A DNA stretch of 64,000 bases from Methylopila jiangsuensis (GTDB taxonomy: Bacteria > Pseudomonadota > Alphaproteobacteria > Rhizobiales > Methylopilaceae). The notes under the pieces were generated by a model. It ran no database searches and had not been told where the DNA came from. It saw only the letters and a list, made by a program, of their open reading frames with translations. The stretch spans positions 434,001 to 498,000 of the forward strand of contig NZ_BSFK01000005.1 in assembly GCF_027922305.1 (NCBI RefSeq), written 5' to 3'. The position numbers and the translations under genes are program-made. Positions within the stretch are counted from its first letter, which is position 1. Every line of letters begins with the position of its first letter. Positions 1-9,698 of the stretch are shown here, piece by piece.

Positions 1-56
1 TCGATCCGGACCCAGGTCAGCACGTCCTCGTCCATGGTGATCGTGACGTTCTTCAT
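1..56 (-). CDS. Ribbon-helix-helix (CopG/VapB-like) antitoxin or regulator, N-terminal fragment
   Basis: Reading the minus strand from an ATG at 56 gives 18 complete residues beginning MKNVTITMDEDVLTWVRI before the window ends. The pattern K-N-V-T-I-T-x-D-E-x-V is the N-terminal strand and first helix of many RHH DNA-binding proteins, often antitoxins of VapBC-type pairs. A strong Shine-Dalgarno (AAGGAGG) sits nine bases upstream of the ATG, which supports a real start. The rest of the gene, and any toxin partner, lies outside the window on the left. It follows pth on the same strand. The fragment is short, so the family call rests on the opening residues only. Confidence 0.55.
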   Translation of the reverse strand, partial: MKNVTITMDEDVLTWVRI

Positions 57-105
57 GGTCGCGATCCTCCTTCAGGCCACGAAGTTCGTGTTTTCGTGGG
101 GACGG

Positions 106-714
106 TCAAGGCCGGGCGCCGAGCTTCATCACCTCGCCGAAGCCCGCCGCTTCCATCCGCAGATGGACCTTGTTCTGCAGGCCGGCGTCGTCCGGCTTGG
201 CGAGCAGGTCGGCGGCGTCGGCGACGGCCTCCGTCAGCACGTCCACCCAGCCCATCTCCGCCTTGCCGAAGTCGTTCAGCACGTAGGAATGGACCAGCGC
301 CTTGTCGCCCGGATGGCCGATGCCGAGCCGCAGCCGCTTGTAGTCGTTGCCCATATGGGCGGTGATGGAGCGCAGGCCGTTATGGCCGGCGTTGCCGCCG
401 CCCACCTTCACCCGGAGCTTGGCCGGGGGCAGGTCGAGTTCGTCGTGCAGGGCGACGATGTGGGAGATGGGGATCTTGAAGAAGCGCGCGGCTTCCGCGA
501 CCGACCGGCCGCTCTCGTTCATGTAGGTGCGGGGTTTCAGCAGCAGGGCCTTGGCGCCGCCGAGGGAGCCTTCCGCCGCATCGCCCTGAAAGCGCGCCCG
601 CCACGGGCCGAAGCCGTGGCGGGACGCGATCCGGTCAACGGCCATGAAGCCGATGTTGTGCCGGTTCTTCTCGTATTTCGGTCCCGGATTGCCGAGACCG
701 ACCAGGAGCAGCAT
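106..714 (-). CDS. pth: Peptidyl-tRNA hydrolase
   Basis: The 202-residue protein opens with [21 protein letters not shown], carrying the family signature: the Asn of GLGNPG and the catalytic His in RHNIGF. Later conserved stretches are [12 protein letters not shown] and HDELDLPP, with the active-site Asp in the latter, and GHNGLRSI. Length is normal for bacterial Pth. The enzyme cleaves the ester bond of peptidyl-tRNAs dropped from stalled ribosomes and recycles the tRNA in the cytosol. It lies 27 bases after rplY on the same strand, the usual rplY-pth pairing, so the two are probably co-transcribed. In related genomes the GTPase gene ychF usually follows; here an RHH-type gene does. Confidence 0.97.
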   Translation of the reverse strand: MLLLVGLGNPGPKYEKNRHNIGFMAVDRIASRHGFGPWRARFQGDAAEGSLGGAKALLLKPRTYMNESGRSVAEAARFFKIPISHIVALHDELDLPPAKLRVKVGGGNAGHNGLRSITAHMGNDYKRLRLGIGHPGDKALVHSYVLNDFGKAEMGWVDVLTEAVADAADLLAKPDDAGLQNKVHLRMEAAGFGEVMKLGARP

Positions 715-741
715 GGGACAGGGCTCCCGATGCGCCGAGGA

Positions 742-1425
742 TCAGTCCTCGGACGGCTTCTCTTCGGACGCGGCCTCGGCCTCGTCGGACGCCGGAGTCT
801 CGCCGCGGTTCTCGGCTTCGGCCTCTGCCTGCTCCTCGGCCGCCTCTTCCGCGACCACGGTCGGCGCGGCGATGGTGGCGATGGTGACCTCGTCGAGGTT
901 CTCGGCGGCGAACTCGACGCCGGACGGCAGCTTCACGGACGCCGCGTGCACGATGTCGCCGATCTCGAGGCCCTTCAGGTCCACTTCGATCGCGGTCGGA
1001 ATGTTGTCGACGCCCGCCTTCACGGCCACCGAATGCAGAACGACGTTCAGCACGCCGCCGCGCTTGAGGCCCGGAGCGTCCTCTTCGTTCAGGAAGTGCA
1101 CCGGCACCTCGACGTCCACCACCGAGGAGGCGGACACGCGGAAGAAGTCCACATGCAGCAGCACGTCGCTGACCGGATCGCGCTGGTAGTCGCGCGGAAT
1201 GGCGCGCTCCTTGCCCTTGCCGGTGTCGATCTCGAACACGGTGGTCTTGAAGCCGCCGGCGTGCAGCAGCTTGAACAGCTCGTGGCCGTCGAGCGCGATG
1301 CCGACAGGCGCCTTCTTGCCGCCGTAGATGACGGCGGGGATCTTGCCGGCGCGGCGGAGAGCGCGGGCGGCCCCCTTGCCGGCCTTCTCGCGCAGCTCAG
1401 CCTTCACGGCTTTGGTGGCGGTCAT
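742..1425 (-). CDS. rplY: 50S ribosomal protein L25, long general-stress (Ctc) form
   Basis: The product of 227 residues has the L25 5S-rRNA-binding domain at the N terminus (TATKAVKAELREKAGKGAAR, then LRRAGKIPAVIYGGK) and the TL5/Ctc C-terminal beta domain around residues 100-190. A low-complexity acidic tail rich in Glu and Ala follows, as in alphaproteobacterial Ctc proteins. An upstream in-frame start exists, but the ATG at 1425 is chosen: it has GGAG about 11 bases upstream and gives the conserved N terminus, while the longer version would be translated across a terminator-like hairpin. The protein binds 5S rRNA in the large subunit. pth follows closely downstream. Confidence 0.95.
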   Translation of the reverse strand: MTATKAVKAELREKAGKGAARALRRAGKIPAVIYGGKKAPVGIALDGHELFKLLHAGGFKTTVFEIDTGKGKERAIPRDYQRDPVSDVLLHVDFFRVSASSVVDVEVPVHFLNEEDAPGLKRGGVLNVVLHSVAVKAGVDNIPTAIEVDLKGLEIGDIVHAASVKLPSGVEFAAENLDEVTIATIAAPTVVAEEAAEEQAEAEAENRGETPASDEAEAASEEKPSED

Positions 1426-1440
1426 GGGTCTCAAATCTCC

Positions 1441-1470
1441 AAAAGAAACGGCCGCCCGAAGCGGACGGCC
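1441..1470 (-). terminator. Rho-independent terminator-like hairpin in front of rplY
   Basis: On the minus strand GGCCGTCCG and CGGGCGGCC form a nine-pair stem (one U-G pair) with a three-base loop. It is followed by GTTTCTTTT. The U-G pair makes the stem perfect only in minus-strand RNA, which supports direction. It ends roughly one Shine-Dalgarno length before the rplY start. It could end the MHYT-GGDEF-EAL transcript that stops at 1543, or act as an attenuator in the rplY leader. No promoter between 1471 and 1542 is clear by eye. Confidence 0.6.
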
Positions 1471-1542
1471 CTCCGCGGCGAACCCCTCCAGGGGTGTGGG
1501 ACGCCGCGGCTGCTCCTTAACAGAAAGGGGCCATGCGCGCAA

Positions 1543-3939
1543 TCAGGCCGCCGGCTGCTCCCGCGGCTCGTCTTCGGCGTGGGACAGGAGGCGGACGTCG
1601 TTCGCGCGCGTGAGGTGCGCGAACTGGTCGATGGGGGCGGGGCGGCCCAACAGATAGCCCTGCGCGCCGTCGCAGGCCTCCAACTGCAGGAACTGCATCT
1701 CCGCCTCGGTCTCGACGCCCTCCGCCATAACCGGAAGGCCGAGCCCGCGCCCCAGCCCCAGCACCGAGCGGACGATGGCGGCGGCCTGCTGGTTGCTGTC
1801 GACGGCGGTGACGAAAGAACGATCGATCTTGATCTTGTCGAACGGGAAGGCGCGCAGGTTGGACAGCGACGAATAGCCGGTGCCGAAATCATCCATGGCG
1901 ATGCGGACGCCCAGCGCCTTGAGCTGCCTCAGGGTCGCGAGCGTGCGGGTGAAGTCGCGCACCAGCGCCGTCTCGGTGATTTCGATCTCCAGCCGCTGCG
2001 GCGGCAGCCCGGACTCGAACAGCACCGTATGCACCAGCGCCACGAAGTTCGGAGCGTGGAGTTGGACCGCCGAGACGTTCACCGCGACCGAAAGCGGGTT
2101 GGGCCAGCCTGCGGCTTCCCGGCAGACCGAACGGAGCACCCATTCGCCGATCGGGAGGATGGCGCCGCACTCCTCCGCGAGCGGAATGAAGGTCGACGGC
2201 GACATCTGGCCGTGGCCGGGGCGACGCCAGCGCACCAGCGCTTCGAAGCCGACGATCGAGCTGGAGGCGACGGAGGCCTGAGGTTGATACACCACGTAGA
2301 GCTCGCCCCGGTCCGCGGCGTGGCGCAGGTCGTGCTCGGTCTGGCGGCGGTCGTTCAGCTCTTCGCTCATGGTCTGCTCGAAGAAGCGATAGCCGCCAAG
2401 CTGCTCCGCCTTCGCCCGATAGAGCGCCACGTCCGCGTTGTGCAGCAGTGACGGGCGGTCATAAGCGTCGTCGGGGAAGATCGCGACGCCGACGCTGGCC
2501 CGCACGACGCCCGCCTGATGATCGCCGCCCGCCTGCGACAGCGCCCGCAGGACGCGTTCGGCGACGGCGCCCGCGCTGACAGCGTGATCGACCGGCGCGA
2601 GGATCGCGAATTCGTCGCCGCCGAGACGGGCCGCGATCTCCCCCTCCAAAAGCGAGCCGGACAGCGCGCGCCCAACCGAGCGCAGCAGATCGTCGCCGGC
2701 GGCGTGGCCGAACAGATCGTTGATCTGCTTGAACCGGTCCAGATCGATGCACAGCACGGCGAGCTTGGCGGTCATGGCGGAGGCCGCGAGCACCGCGTCC
2801 TCCACCTGTTGGTTGAAGCTCGACCGGTTGAGCAGACCGGTCAGGCTGTCGAACAGCGCCAGCTTGCGGATCTCGGCCTCCGCGGCGATCTGCGCGCGCA
2901 GGTCGCGCACGGCGATGGCGAAATGCGGCTGCTGGGACAGTTCGATCGGCCGGACGTAAATCTCCACCGGCACGGCGCCGCCGGAGCGGTCGCGCAGGTC
3001 CGTGCGGAACGGCGCGGACGACGCCGCGTGCGTGGCCAGGTCTTCGGGACGCAGATGCAGCAGTTCGGCGAGCGGAATGCGCGCCAGTTCGGGCGTCTCC
3101 AGACCGAGCATGTGGGCCAGATTGTCGTTCGCATGCAGGATGCGCCGCGCGTTGCAGATCAGCAGACCCTCGGCGGAGGCGTTGGCGAGGCTCTGCAGCC
3201 GCTGGCGTTCGAGAAGCAGCTTGCGCCGCTCCCGCATGTCCAGCAGCAGCGCGGCGAAGCCGAGCACGAGTATGCCGAAGGCGGCGATCGCCACGACGAC
3301 CGCGAGCCATCGGGTGGGAAGCGCGGTGGCGGGAACGGCGATCCTGGGATCGGGCGCGATGACCACCGCGCCCATGGCCGTGAAGTGCAGCGAGCAGATC
3401 GCGAGAATCAGCAGCAGCGCGCCGCCGAGATGAGCCTTGGTGGGAGACGTCGAGCGGGCGACGGGAAGCGCCAGCGCGCCGAACAGGGCTCCCAATCCTA
3501 TGGCGGCGAGGACGAGAGGCGCGTCCCAGCTCAGCGCGCCCTGGGTCTTGAAGGCGGCCATGCCGGTGAAATGCATCACGGCGACGCCCGCGCCGAACAC
3601 CGCGCCGCCGAGAGCGGGACGCGGGCCGATGGCGATCCACAGCCCGAAGCCGGTCAGAAAGATGGCGAAGACGAGGGACAGCGCCGTCACGGAGACGTCG
3701 TAGCCGGTCGGCACGCCCGGTTCGAAGGCGAGCATCGCGATGAAATGGGTCGCCCAGACGCCGACGCCGGTGGCGAGGGACGCCACCGCGAGCCAGATGC
3801 GGCGCGCGCCGTCGCTGCGCGCCGCCGCATAGCGCATGAGGCGGATGGCCGCCAGCGCGGACACCGCGCAGATGACGGCGGCGAGAGCGACCAGCCCGTA
3901 ATTGTGCTGGTCAACGAAGCAACCGACGACCTTGAGCAT
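1543..3939 (-). CDS. MHYT-sensor GGDEF/EAL cyclic-di-GMP signalling protein (copy A)
   Basis: About 798 residues. The N-terminal third is a seven-helix MHYT membrane sensor with its three signature repeats near residues 65 (WATHFIAM), 122 (VMHFTGM) and 184 (LHFTAM), thought to bind a metal such as copper and sense a gas or redox signal. A PAS-like region (about 250-350) follows, then a GGDEF domain with intact RLGGDEF near residue 440, then an EAL domain with GFEALVRW near 565 and the catalytic set NVS, EITET, DDFGTGYSS, DKIKIDRSF and AEGVET. No RxxD inhibitory site precedes GGDEF. Both cyclase and phosphodiesterase chemistry look possible. The ATG at 3939 is preferred over a GTG two codons earlier. 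A paralogue lies directly upstream. Confidence 0.93.
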   Translation of the reverse strand: MLKVVGCFVDQHNYGLVALAAVICAVSALAAIRLMRYAAARSDGARRIWLAVASLATGVGVWATHFIAMLAFEPGVPTGYDVSVTALSLVFAIFLTGFGLWIAIGPRPALGGAVFGAGVAVMHFTGMAAFKTQGALSWDAPLVLAAIGLGALFGALALPVARSTSPTKAHLGGALLLILAICSLHFTAMGAVVIAPDPRIAVPATALPTRWLAVVVAIAAFGILVLGFAALLLDMRERRKLLLERQRLQSLANASAEGLLICNARRILHANDNLAHMLGLETPELARIPLAELLHLRPEDLATHAASSAPFRTDLRDRSGGAVPVEIYVRPIELSQQPHFAIAVRDLRAQIAAEAEIRKLALFDSLTGLLNRSSFNQQVEDAVLAASAMTAKLAVLCIDLDRFKQINDLFGHAAGDDLLRSVGRALSGSLLEGEIAARLGGDEFAILAPVDHAVSAGAVAERVLRALSQAGGDHQAGVVRASVGVAIFPDDAYDRPSLLHNADVALYRAKAEQLGGYRFFEQTMSEELNDRRQTEHDLRHAADRGELYVVYQPQASVASSSIVGFEALVRWRRPGHGQMSPSTFIPLAEECGAILPIGEWVLRSVCREAAGWPNPLSVAVNVSAVQLHAPNFVALVHTVLFESGLPPQRLEIEITETALVRDFTRTLATLRQLKALGVRIAMDDFGTGYSSLSNLRAFPFDKIKIDRSFVTAVDSNQQAAAIVRSVLGLGRGLGLPVMAEGVETEAEMQFLQLEACDGAQGYLLGRPAPIDQFAHLTRANDVRLLSHAEDEPREQPAA

Positions 3940-4071
3940 GCGCACGCCTGTTATCGATACCTCGTCATGTATGCCAGAGGGGTGATGACCGGCGCGTTAA
4001 ATTGCGCGCCGCGGATGTAACGAGGTTGCCGATTACTCGACAACGCGGGGTTTTTCGCGGGAAAGGCGCTT

Positions 4072-6447
4072 TCAGGCGACCGAGGCCAGCGCGCAGGAAG
4101 GGGCGGCGGCGCCGGGCCGCGTGAGATCCTCGAACGTTTCGATCGGAGCCGGGCGACCGATATGGTAGCCCTGAACGCCTTCGCACCCCTCTTCGCGCAG
4201 GACGGACAGCTCGCTTTCCGTCTCCACGCCTTCCGCCGTCACCGGCAGACCGAGGCCGCGCCCAAGGCCGATCACCGAGCGCACGATGGCCGCCGACTGT
4301 CCGTTCTGATCGAGGCCGGACACGAAGGAGCGGTCGATCTTGATCTTGTCGAACGGGAAAGCGCGAAGGTTGGACAGCGACGAATAGCCGGTGCCGAAGT
4401 CGTCCATGGCGATGCGGACGCCGAGCGCCTTCAACCGCCGTAAGGCGGTGAGCGTGCGCAGGAAGTCCCGGATCAGCGCGGTTTCCGTGATCTCCACCTC
4501 GAGCCGCGTGGGCGGCAGTCCCGTCTCCAGCAGAAGGGCGTGCAGCAGCTCGACGAAACCGGTGTCGAGAAGCTGCACCGGCGAAACGTTGACGGCCACG
4601 TAGAGCGGATTGGTCCAGGACGCGGCGTCGCCGCACACCCGCCGCAGCGCCCACTCCCCGATGGCGCTGATCGCGCCGCACTCTTCGGCGATCGGGATGA
4701 ACGTGGCGGGCGAGACCAGATCGCCGCCGCGCCGCCAGCGGATCAGGGCTTCAAACCCCTGGATGCGGCCGGTCCTGGCGCAGGCCTGGGGCTGATACAC
4801 CATGAACAGCTCGCCAAGCGCCGCCGCGGCGCGCAGATCATGCTCCATGAGCCGGCGATCGTTCAGCTCTTCGGCCATGGCGCGTTCAAAGAAACGCCAA
4901 GCCGAACCGGGCTCGGCCTTGGCGTGAAGCAGCGCGACGCCCGCGTTGCGCAGCAGCGTCATGCGGTCGGGCGCGTCTTCCGGGTGGATCGCGACGCCAA
5001 CGCTCGCCGACACGCCTCCCGCATAGTCGCGGCTGGTCTCGGAAACGCAGGCGAGCATGCGTCGCGCCACGTCTTCCGCATCGGCGGTCTGCGCCACCGG
5101 CGCGAACACGACGAACTCGTCGCCGCCGAAACGAGCGGCGACCTCTCCGCGCGCCAGCGTCGACTGCAGCGCCAATCCGAGCGCGCGCAGCAGCGCGTCG
5201 CCAGAGTTCTGGCCGTAGAGGTCGTTGATGCGGCTGAACCGGTCGATGTCCAGACACAGCACGGCCACCTTGCCGCCGACGGCGGAGGCGCTCTCCAGCG
5301 CACCGTCGAGCCGATGCTTGAAATGGGCGCGGTTGGCGAGCCCGGTGAGCTGGTCATGATGCTCCAGCCGGCGGATTTCAGCTTCGGCCGCAAGGCGGGT
5401 CCGGAGATCGCGCACCGACACCGCCAGATGCACCCGGTCGGTGATGTCGATCGCGCGGACGCGGATCTGGGCGGGCACGAGCAGGCCGTCCGCCCCAATC
5501 AGTTCGATGTCCGCGCCGAGGCCGACATGCATGAGGCGATTGAGTTCAGCGGTCGGCAGACTCAGAACCTCCTGAACGGGCGATCCGTTCAGGGAGCCGG
5601 ACGGGCGGCCCAGCATGCCGGTCAGGTTGCCGTTGGCGATGAGAACGGTGCGGTCGTCACAGATCAGAAGCCCTTCGGCCGAGGCGTCGGCCAGGGACAT
5701 CAGCCGGTGCCGCTCAAGCTTCAGTTTGCGGCGTTCGAGAAGGTCGACATAAAGCGCCGCCAGGCCGATCAGCACGATGGCCGTGCTGGCGAGCGCCACG
5801 CCGAGGGCGAGGCCGGAGGCGGCTCTGCCGGCTTCCACCACGTCGAGGGTCGGATCCGGCGTGAGCCGCATGGCGGCCATGGCGGTGAAGTGCAGCAGGC
5901 CGACGCCCAGAACAAGGAGCAGGGGCCCCAGAAGTTGCGCCTTGATCTCCGTGCGCGAGAGGATCACAGGCAGGGCGACGGCGCTGAGCGCCAGGCTGAA
6001 GCCGAGGGACGCGGCTATGAGCGCGATGTCCCAACTCTCCCGAGCCTGAACCTCGATCGCCATCATGCCGGTGAAATGCATCACCGAAATGCCAGCGCCG
6101 ACGATCAGTCCTCCAATCGCTGTCCGTTCGCCGTCGATCGCGATCCGAAAGCCGACCAGAATGATCACGACGCACAGAAGCAGCGACAGGACGGTTATGG
6201 GCAGATCGTAGCGGACCGGCAGACCCGCCTCATAAGCAAGCATCGCGATGAAGTGGGTGGACCAGACGCCCATTCCAGCCGTGGCCGCCGCGATGGTCAC
6301 CCAGACATCCCGTGCGTAGCCCGATTGAACCTTCGCGTAGCGGAGCAGCCGCACGCAGGCGAAACTCGCCATGGCGCAGATCAGGACGGCGAGAGCCGAC
6401 AGCCGGTAGTCATGCTGGGAGACAAAACAACCGATGACCTGGTTCAT
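4072..6447 (-). CDS. MHYT-sensor GGDEF/EAL cyclic-di-GMP signalling protein (copy B)
   Basis: This 791-residue protein has the same layout as its downstream neighbour: MHYT membrane sensor (STHFIAM near 63, VMHFTGM near 122, LHFTAM near 185), PAS-like region, GGDEF at 441-445 (ARFGGDEF) and EAL at 566-568 (GFEALIRW), all with intact key residues. The start is the ATG at 6447, which gives the conserved opening MNQVIGCFVSQHDYRL. The two copies lie head to tail with about 130 bases between them and share long identical stretches in the EAL domain, which points to tandem duplication. They have clearly diverged in the PAS region and the domain linkers. The RxxD autoinhibition site is absent here too. 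Confidence 0.93.
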   Translation of the reverse strand: MNQVIGCFVSQHDYRLSALAVLICAMASFACVRLLRYAKVQSGYARDVWVTIAAATAGMGVWSTHFIAMLAYEAGLPVRYDLPITVLSLLLCVVIILVGFRIAIDGERTAIGGLIVGAGISVMHFTGMMAIEVQARESWDIALIAASLGFSLALSAVALPVILSRTEIKAQLLGPLLLVLGVGLLHFTAMAAMRLTPDPTLDVVEAGRAASGLALGVALASTAIVLIGLAALYVDLLERRKLKLERHRLMSLADASAEGLLICDDRTVLIANGNLTGMLGRPSGSLNGSPVQEVLSLPTAELNRLMHVGLGADIELIGADGLLVPAQIRVRAIDITDRVHLAVSVRDLRTRLAAEAEIRRLEHHDQLTGLANRAHFKHRLDGALESASAVGGKVAVLCLDIDRFSRINDLYGQNSGDALLRALGLALQSTLARGEVAARFGGDEFVVFAPVAQTADAEDVARRMLACVSETSRDYAGGVSASVGVAIHPEDAPDRMTLLRNAGVALLHAKAEPGSAWRFFERAMAEELNDRRLMEHDLRAAAALGELFMVYQPQACARTGRIQGFEALIRWRRGGDLVSPATFIPIAEECGAISAIGEWALRRVCGDAASWTNPLYVAVNVSPVQLLDTGFVELLHALLLETGLPPTRLEVEITETALIRDFLRTLTALRRLKALGVRIAMDDFGTGYSSLSNLRAFPFDKIKIDRSFVSGLDQNGQSAAIVRSVIGLGRGLGLPVTAEGVETESELSVLREEGCEGVQGYHIGRPAPIETFEDLTRPGAAAPSCALASVA

Positions 6448-6711
6448 GGCGCCGTCCGAAGGATACGAGAGGTATCATGGGAGGGCTTAAGCCAATGACC
6501 AGTTAATGCGTCCGACCTGTCGGAAAGCCTGACTGATAAAGCGTTAAGTCGATTGCGCGCCGCTTGGTCAGCGAGCCCTCAAGGACGCAACCCCCTCCGC
6601 CGCGGCAGGCGCGGAAGACGGGAGAAGCGTTCTCGAAGAGCATACGTTCGGAGGCTGCGCCTGGATGAGGCCGGGCGTAGCTTAAAAGACGATAGACGAA
6701 GATAAAGGCGT

Positions 6712-7644
<933 letters not shown>

Positions 7645-7828
7645 TATCCCATGACCTCGTCTAACGCGCGCCCGTGAGAGCAGCCGGCCTTCATGCGCCT
7701 CATGCGCCGTCCCGCTTCGGGGACCGGAAGACGCGCGGCTCTTAACAACAATTCCAGGGCGTCTCAACCGATCGTGAGCGCCTGCCCACGCGCTTTAGCG
7801 CATGGGCGGTATCACTGCGGTTAAAGCG

Positions 7829-8608
7829 TCACATAAGGGCGATGGCGGCGACGAGGCGGCCGTAATCCGCCTCGCCCCGATGGGTGGCGCGGCGGTAGCT
7901 GAAGAAGCGCTCCTCGTCGGCGTAGGTGTCGAGCCCCACGTCGTCCACGGTCCCGACGCCGGCGGCGGTCAGGCGCGCCGCCACATAGCCCGCGAGGTCG
8001 AACAGCGCGTGGCCCGGCTTGCCCGAGGGCTCGAAGAAGCGGGCGTTGTTCGCGTCCTGCGCCGCGAAGCGGGCGGCGAACTCCGGGCCGACCTCGTAGC
8101 TCGGCTGGCGGATGCAGGGGCCGAGCACGGCGGTTACGCGCTCGCGCCTCGCGCCCTGCCGCTCCATCTCCGCGAGCGTCGCCTCGGCCACGCCCTTGAA
8201 CGCGCCCTGCCAGCCCGCGTGGGCGGCGGCGACCACCCGCGCCTCCGGATCCGCGAACAGGATCGGCCCGCAATCGGCGATGGTGACGGCGGCGGCGAGG
8301 CCGGGCGTGGCCACCACCACGGCGTCCACATGAGGCGCCTGCTCCCGCGCCCAGGGGCCGGTCGCAACGGCCACGTCGGCGGAATGGACCTGCCACGGCA
8401 GCGCGATGCGGCCCGGCTCGAGCCCAAGGGTGCGCGCCATTCGCGCCCGGTTCTCCAGCACGTTCTCGCGGGCGTCGTCGGCGCCCAGTCCGCCGTTCAG
8501 GCTGGCCAGCACGCCGGTGGAGACGCCGCCCCGGCGGGTGAAGAAGGCGTGTGCGACGCCCGGAAGCCTCGACAGCGCGGGCGACTGGACGGTCGGAACG
8601 GTCGTCAT
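7829..8608 (-). CDS. pgeF: Peptidoglycan editing factor / multicopper polyphenol oxidase (YfiH, laccase domain)
   Basis: The 259 residues belong to the YfiH/DUF152 family. The conserved zinc/copper-site motifs are VHSADV (His), ADCGPILF (Cys) and AAHAGWQG (His), followed by GPCIRQPSYEV. In Escherichia coli the homologue removes peptidoglycan precursors that carry a wrong amino acid (L-Ser for L-Ala); other members show laccase-like or adenosine deaminase activity in vitro, so the substrate here is inferred. It starts 16 bases after midA and is the third gene of an lgt-midA-pgeF operon, a common order in this group. Confidence 0.92.
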   Translation of the reverse strand: MTTVPTVQSPALSRLPGVAHAFFTRRGGVSTGVLASLNGGLGADDARENVLENRARMARTLGLEPGRIALPWQVHSADVAVATGPWAREQAPHVDAVVVATPGLAAAVTIADCGPILFADPEARVVAAAHAGWQGAFKGVAEATLAEMERQGARRERVTAVLGPCIRQPSYEVGPEFAARFAAQDANNARFFEPSGKPGHALFDLAGYVAARLTAAGVGTVDDVGLDTYADEERFFSYRRATHRGEADYGRLVAAIALM

Positions 8609-8624
8609 GGGCGTACTCCGGCGA

Positions 8625-9698
8625 TCATGAATCGAAGGCGGGCAGAGCGAGGCGAGGATGGGCGAGGGCGAGCGCCTTGAACAGCGCGCCCATGCCGGTG
8701 GGCGCCCGGTCGATGAGCCGCGCGGCCGCGGCGTCGATCGCCCGCGCCTGCTCCGGCGAGGCCGACCGTTTCAGCCGTTCGGCCCGGAGGCCAAGGCCAA
8801 GGCGCTCCATCAGCTCGGCCTGACGCACCAGCGGCGCGGCGCGGGCTCCGGCCGATGCGCCCGCGCGGGCGAGCGCGCCGAAATCCACCTGCGCTGTGAG
8901 GTCGGCGTCGCCGGGCTCCGCGAGCGGATCGGCGAAGAGATGGGCCTTCACCGCCTGCAGCGTGTCGCCGGCGCTCGCGGCTTCGCCATAGTCGATGGCG
9001 AGCATCGCGCCCCCTTGGACGCTGAGATGCGCGCCGATGCGGGCGGCGATGGCGGCGCCCGGCGCGCAGGTCTCGATCACGGCGCCGGGGGCGCGGCCGG
9101 GCAGGGACAGGTCCCGTGGCGGCCCCGAAGCGAGCCCGAAGGCGAGCCGGCCGCCGTCGAGGCCCACCAGCCGCTCGCGCCAGCCGGCGGGCGTGGCGAC
9201 GAACTGGCGGATGGGGAGGGCGTCGAAGAATTCGTTCGCCAGCACGATGACGGGCGCGTCGCCAAGCGCCTCGTCCACGGTCGCGGCCCAGCGCAGCGGA
9301 ACGCCGGCGCCGTCGAGCCGGGCGCTCTGGATCTCCCGCAGCGTCGCGCTGGTCTCCACCAGCGTGACCTCGATCGCGTCCCGAAAGCCGGGCAGGGCGC
9401 GGGCGGCGCGCAGCGCGTCCGCCATCAGCGTCCCGCGTCCCGGCCCGAGTTCGACCAGCGCAATCTTCGCCGGGGCGCCCATGCGCGACCAGACCTCGGC
9501 GCACCACAGGCCCAGAAGCTCGCCGAACATCTGGCTGATCTCGGGCGCGGTGACGAAATCGCCGCCGGCGCCGAACGGGTCGCGGGTGGCGTAGTAGCCG
9601 TGAAGCGGGTGCCCGAGGCACAGCGCCATGTAGCGGTCGACGCCGATCGGGCCTTCGTCCGCGATGATCTCCGCGATCTCGCGGGCGAGCGGCGTCAT
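8625..9698 (-). CDS. Class I SAM-dependent methyltransferase, MidA/NDUFAF7 family
   Basis: The 357-residue product starts MTPLAREIAEIIADEGPIGV and shows family hallmarks: YYATRDPFGAGGDFVTAPEIS, the SAM-binding motif VELGPGRGTLMADALR, and ANEFFDALPIRQF. Its eukaryotic counterpart NDUFAF7 dimethylates an arginine of a complex I subunit; the bacterial substrate is not established. The ATG at 9698 overlaps the lgt stop codon by four bases (ATGA), typical of translational coupling. An open frame continues upstream through lgt in another frame, but nothing there belongs to this family, so the longer version is rejected. Confidence 0.92.
   Translation of the reverse strand: MTPLAREIAEIIADEGPIGVDRYMALCLGHPLHGYYATRDPFGAGGDFVTAPEISQMFGELLGLWCAEVWSRMGAPAKIALVELGPGRGTLMADALRAARALPGFRDAIEVTLVETSATLREIQSARLDGAGVPLRWAATVDEALGDAPVIVLANEFFDALPIRQFVATPAGWRERLVGLDGGRLAFGLASGPPRDLSLPGRAPGAVIETCAPGAAIAARIGAHLSVQGGAMLAIDYGEAASAGDTLQAVKAHLFADPLAEPGDADLTAQVDFGALARAGASAGARAAPLVRQAELMERLGLGLRAERLKRSASPEQARAIDAAAARLIDRAPTGMGALFKALALAHPRLALPAFDS

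Noticed and set aside
34-2451. Plus-strand open frame of about 805 codons across pth, rplY and the MHYT gene.
   Set aside because: It is antisense to three well-supported genes, its protein is low-complexity and rich in Arg, His and Val, and it matches the shadow pattern of high-GC DNA.
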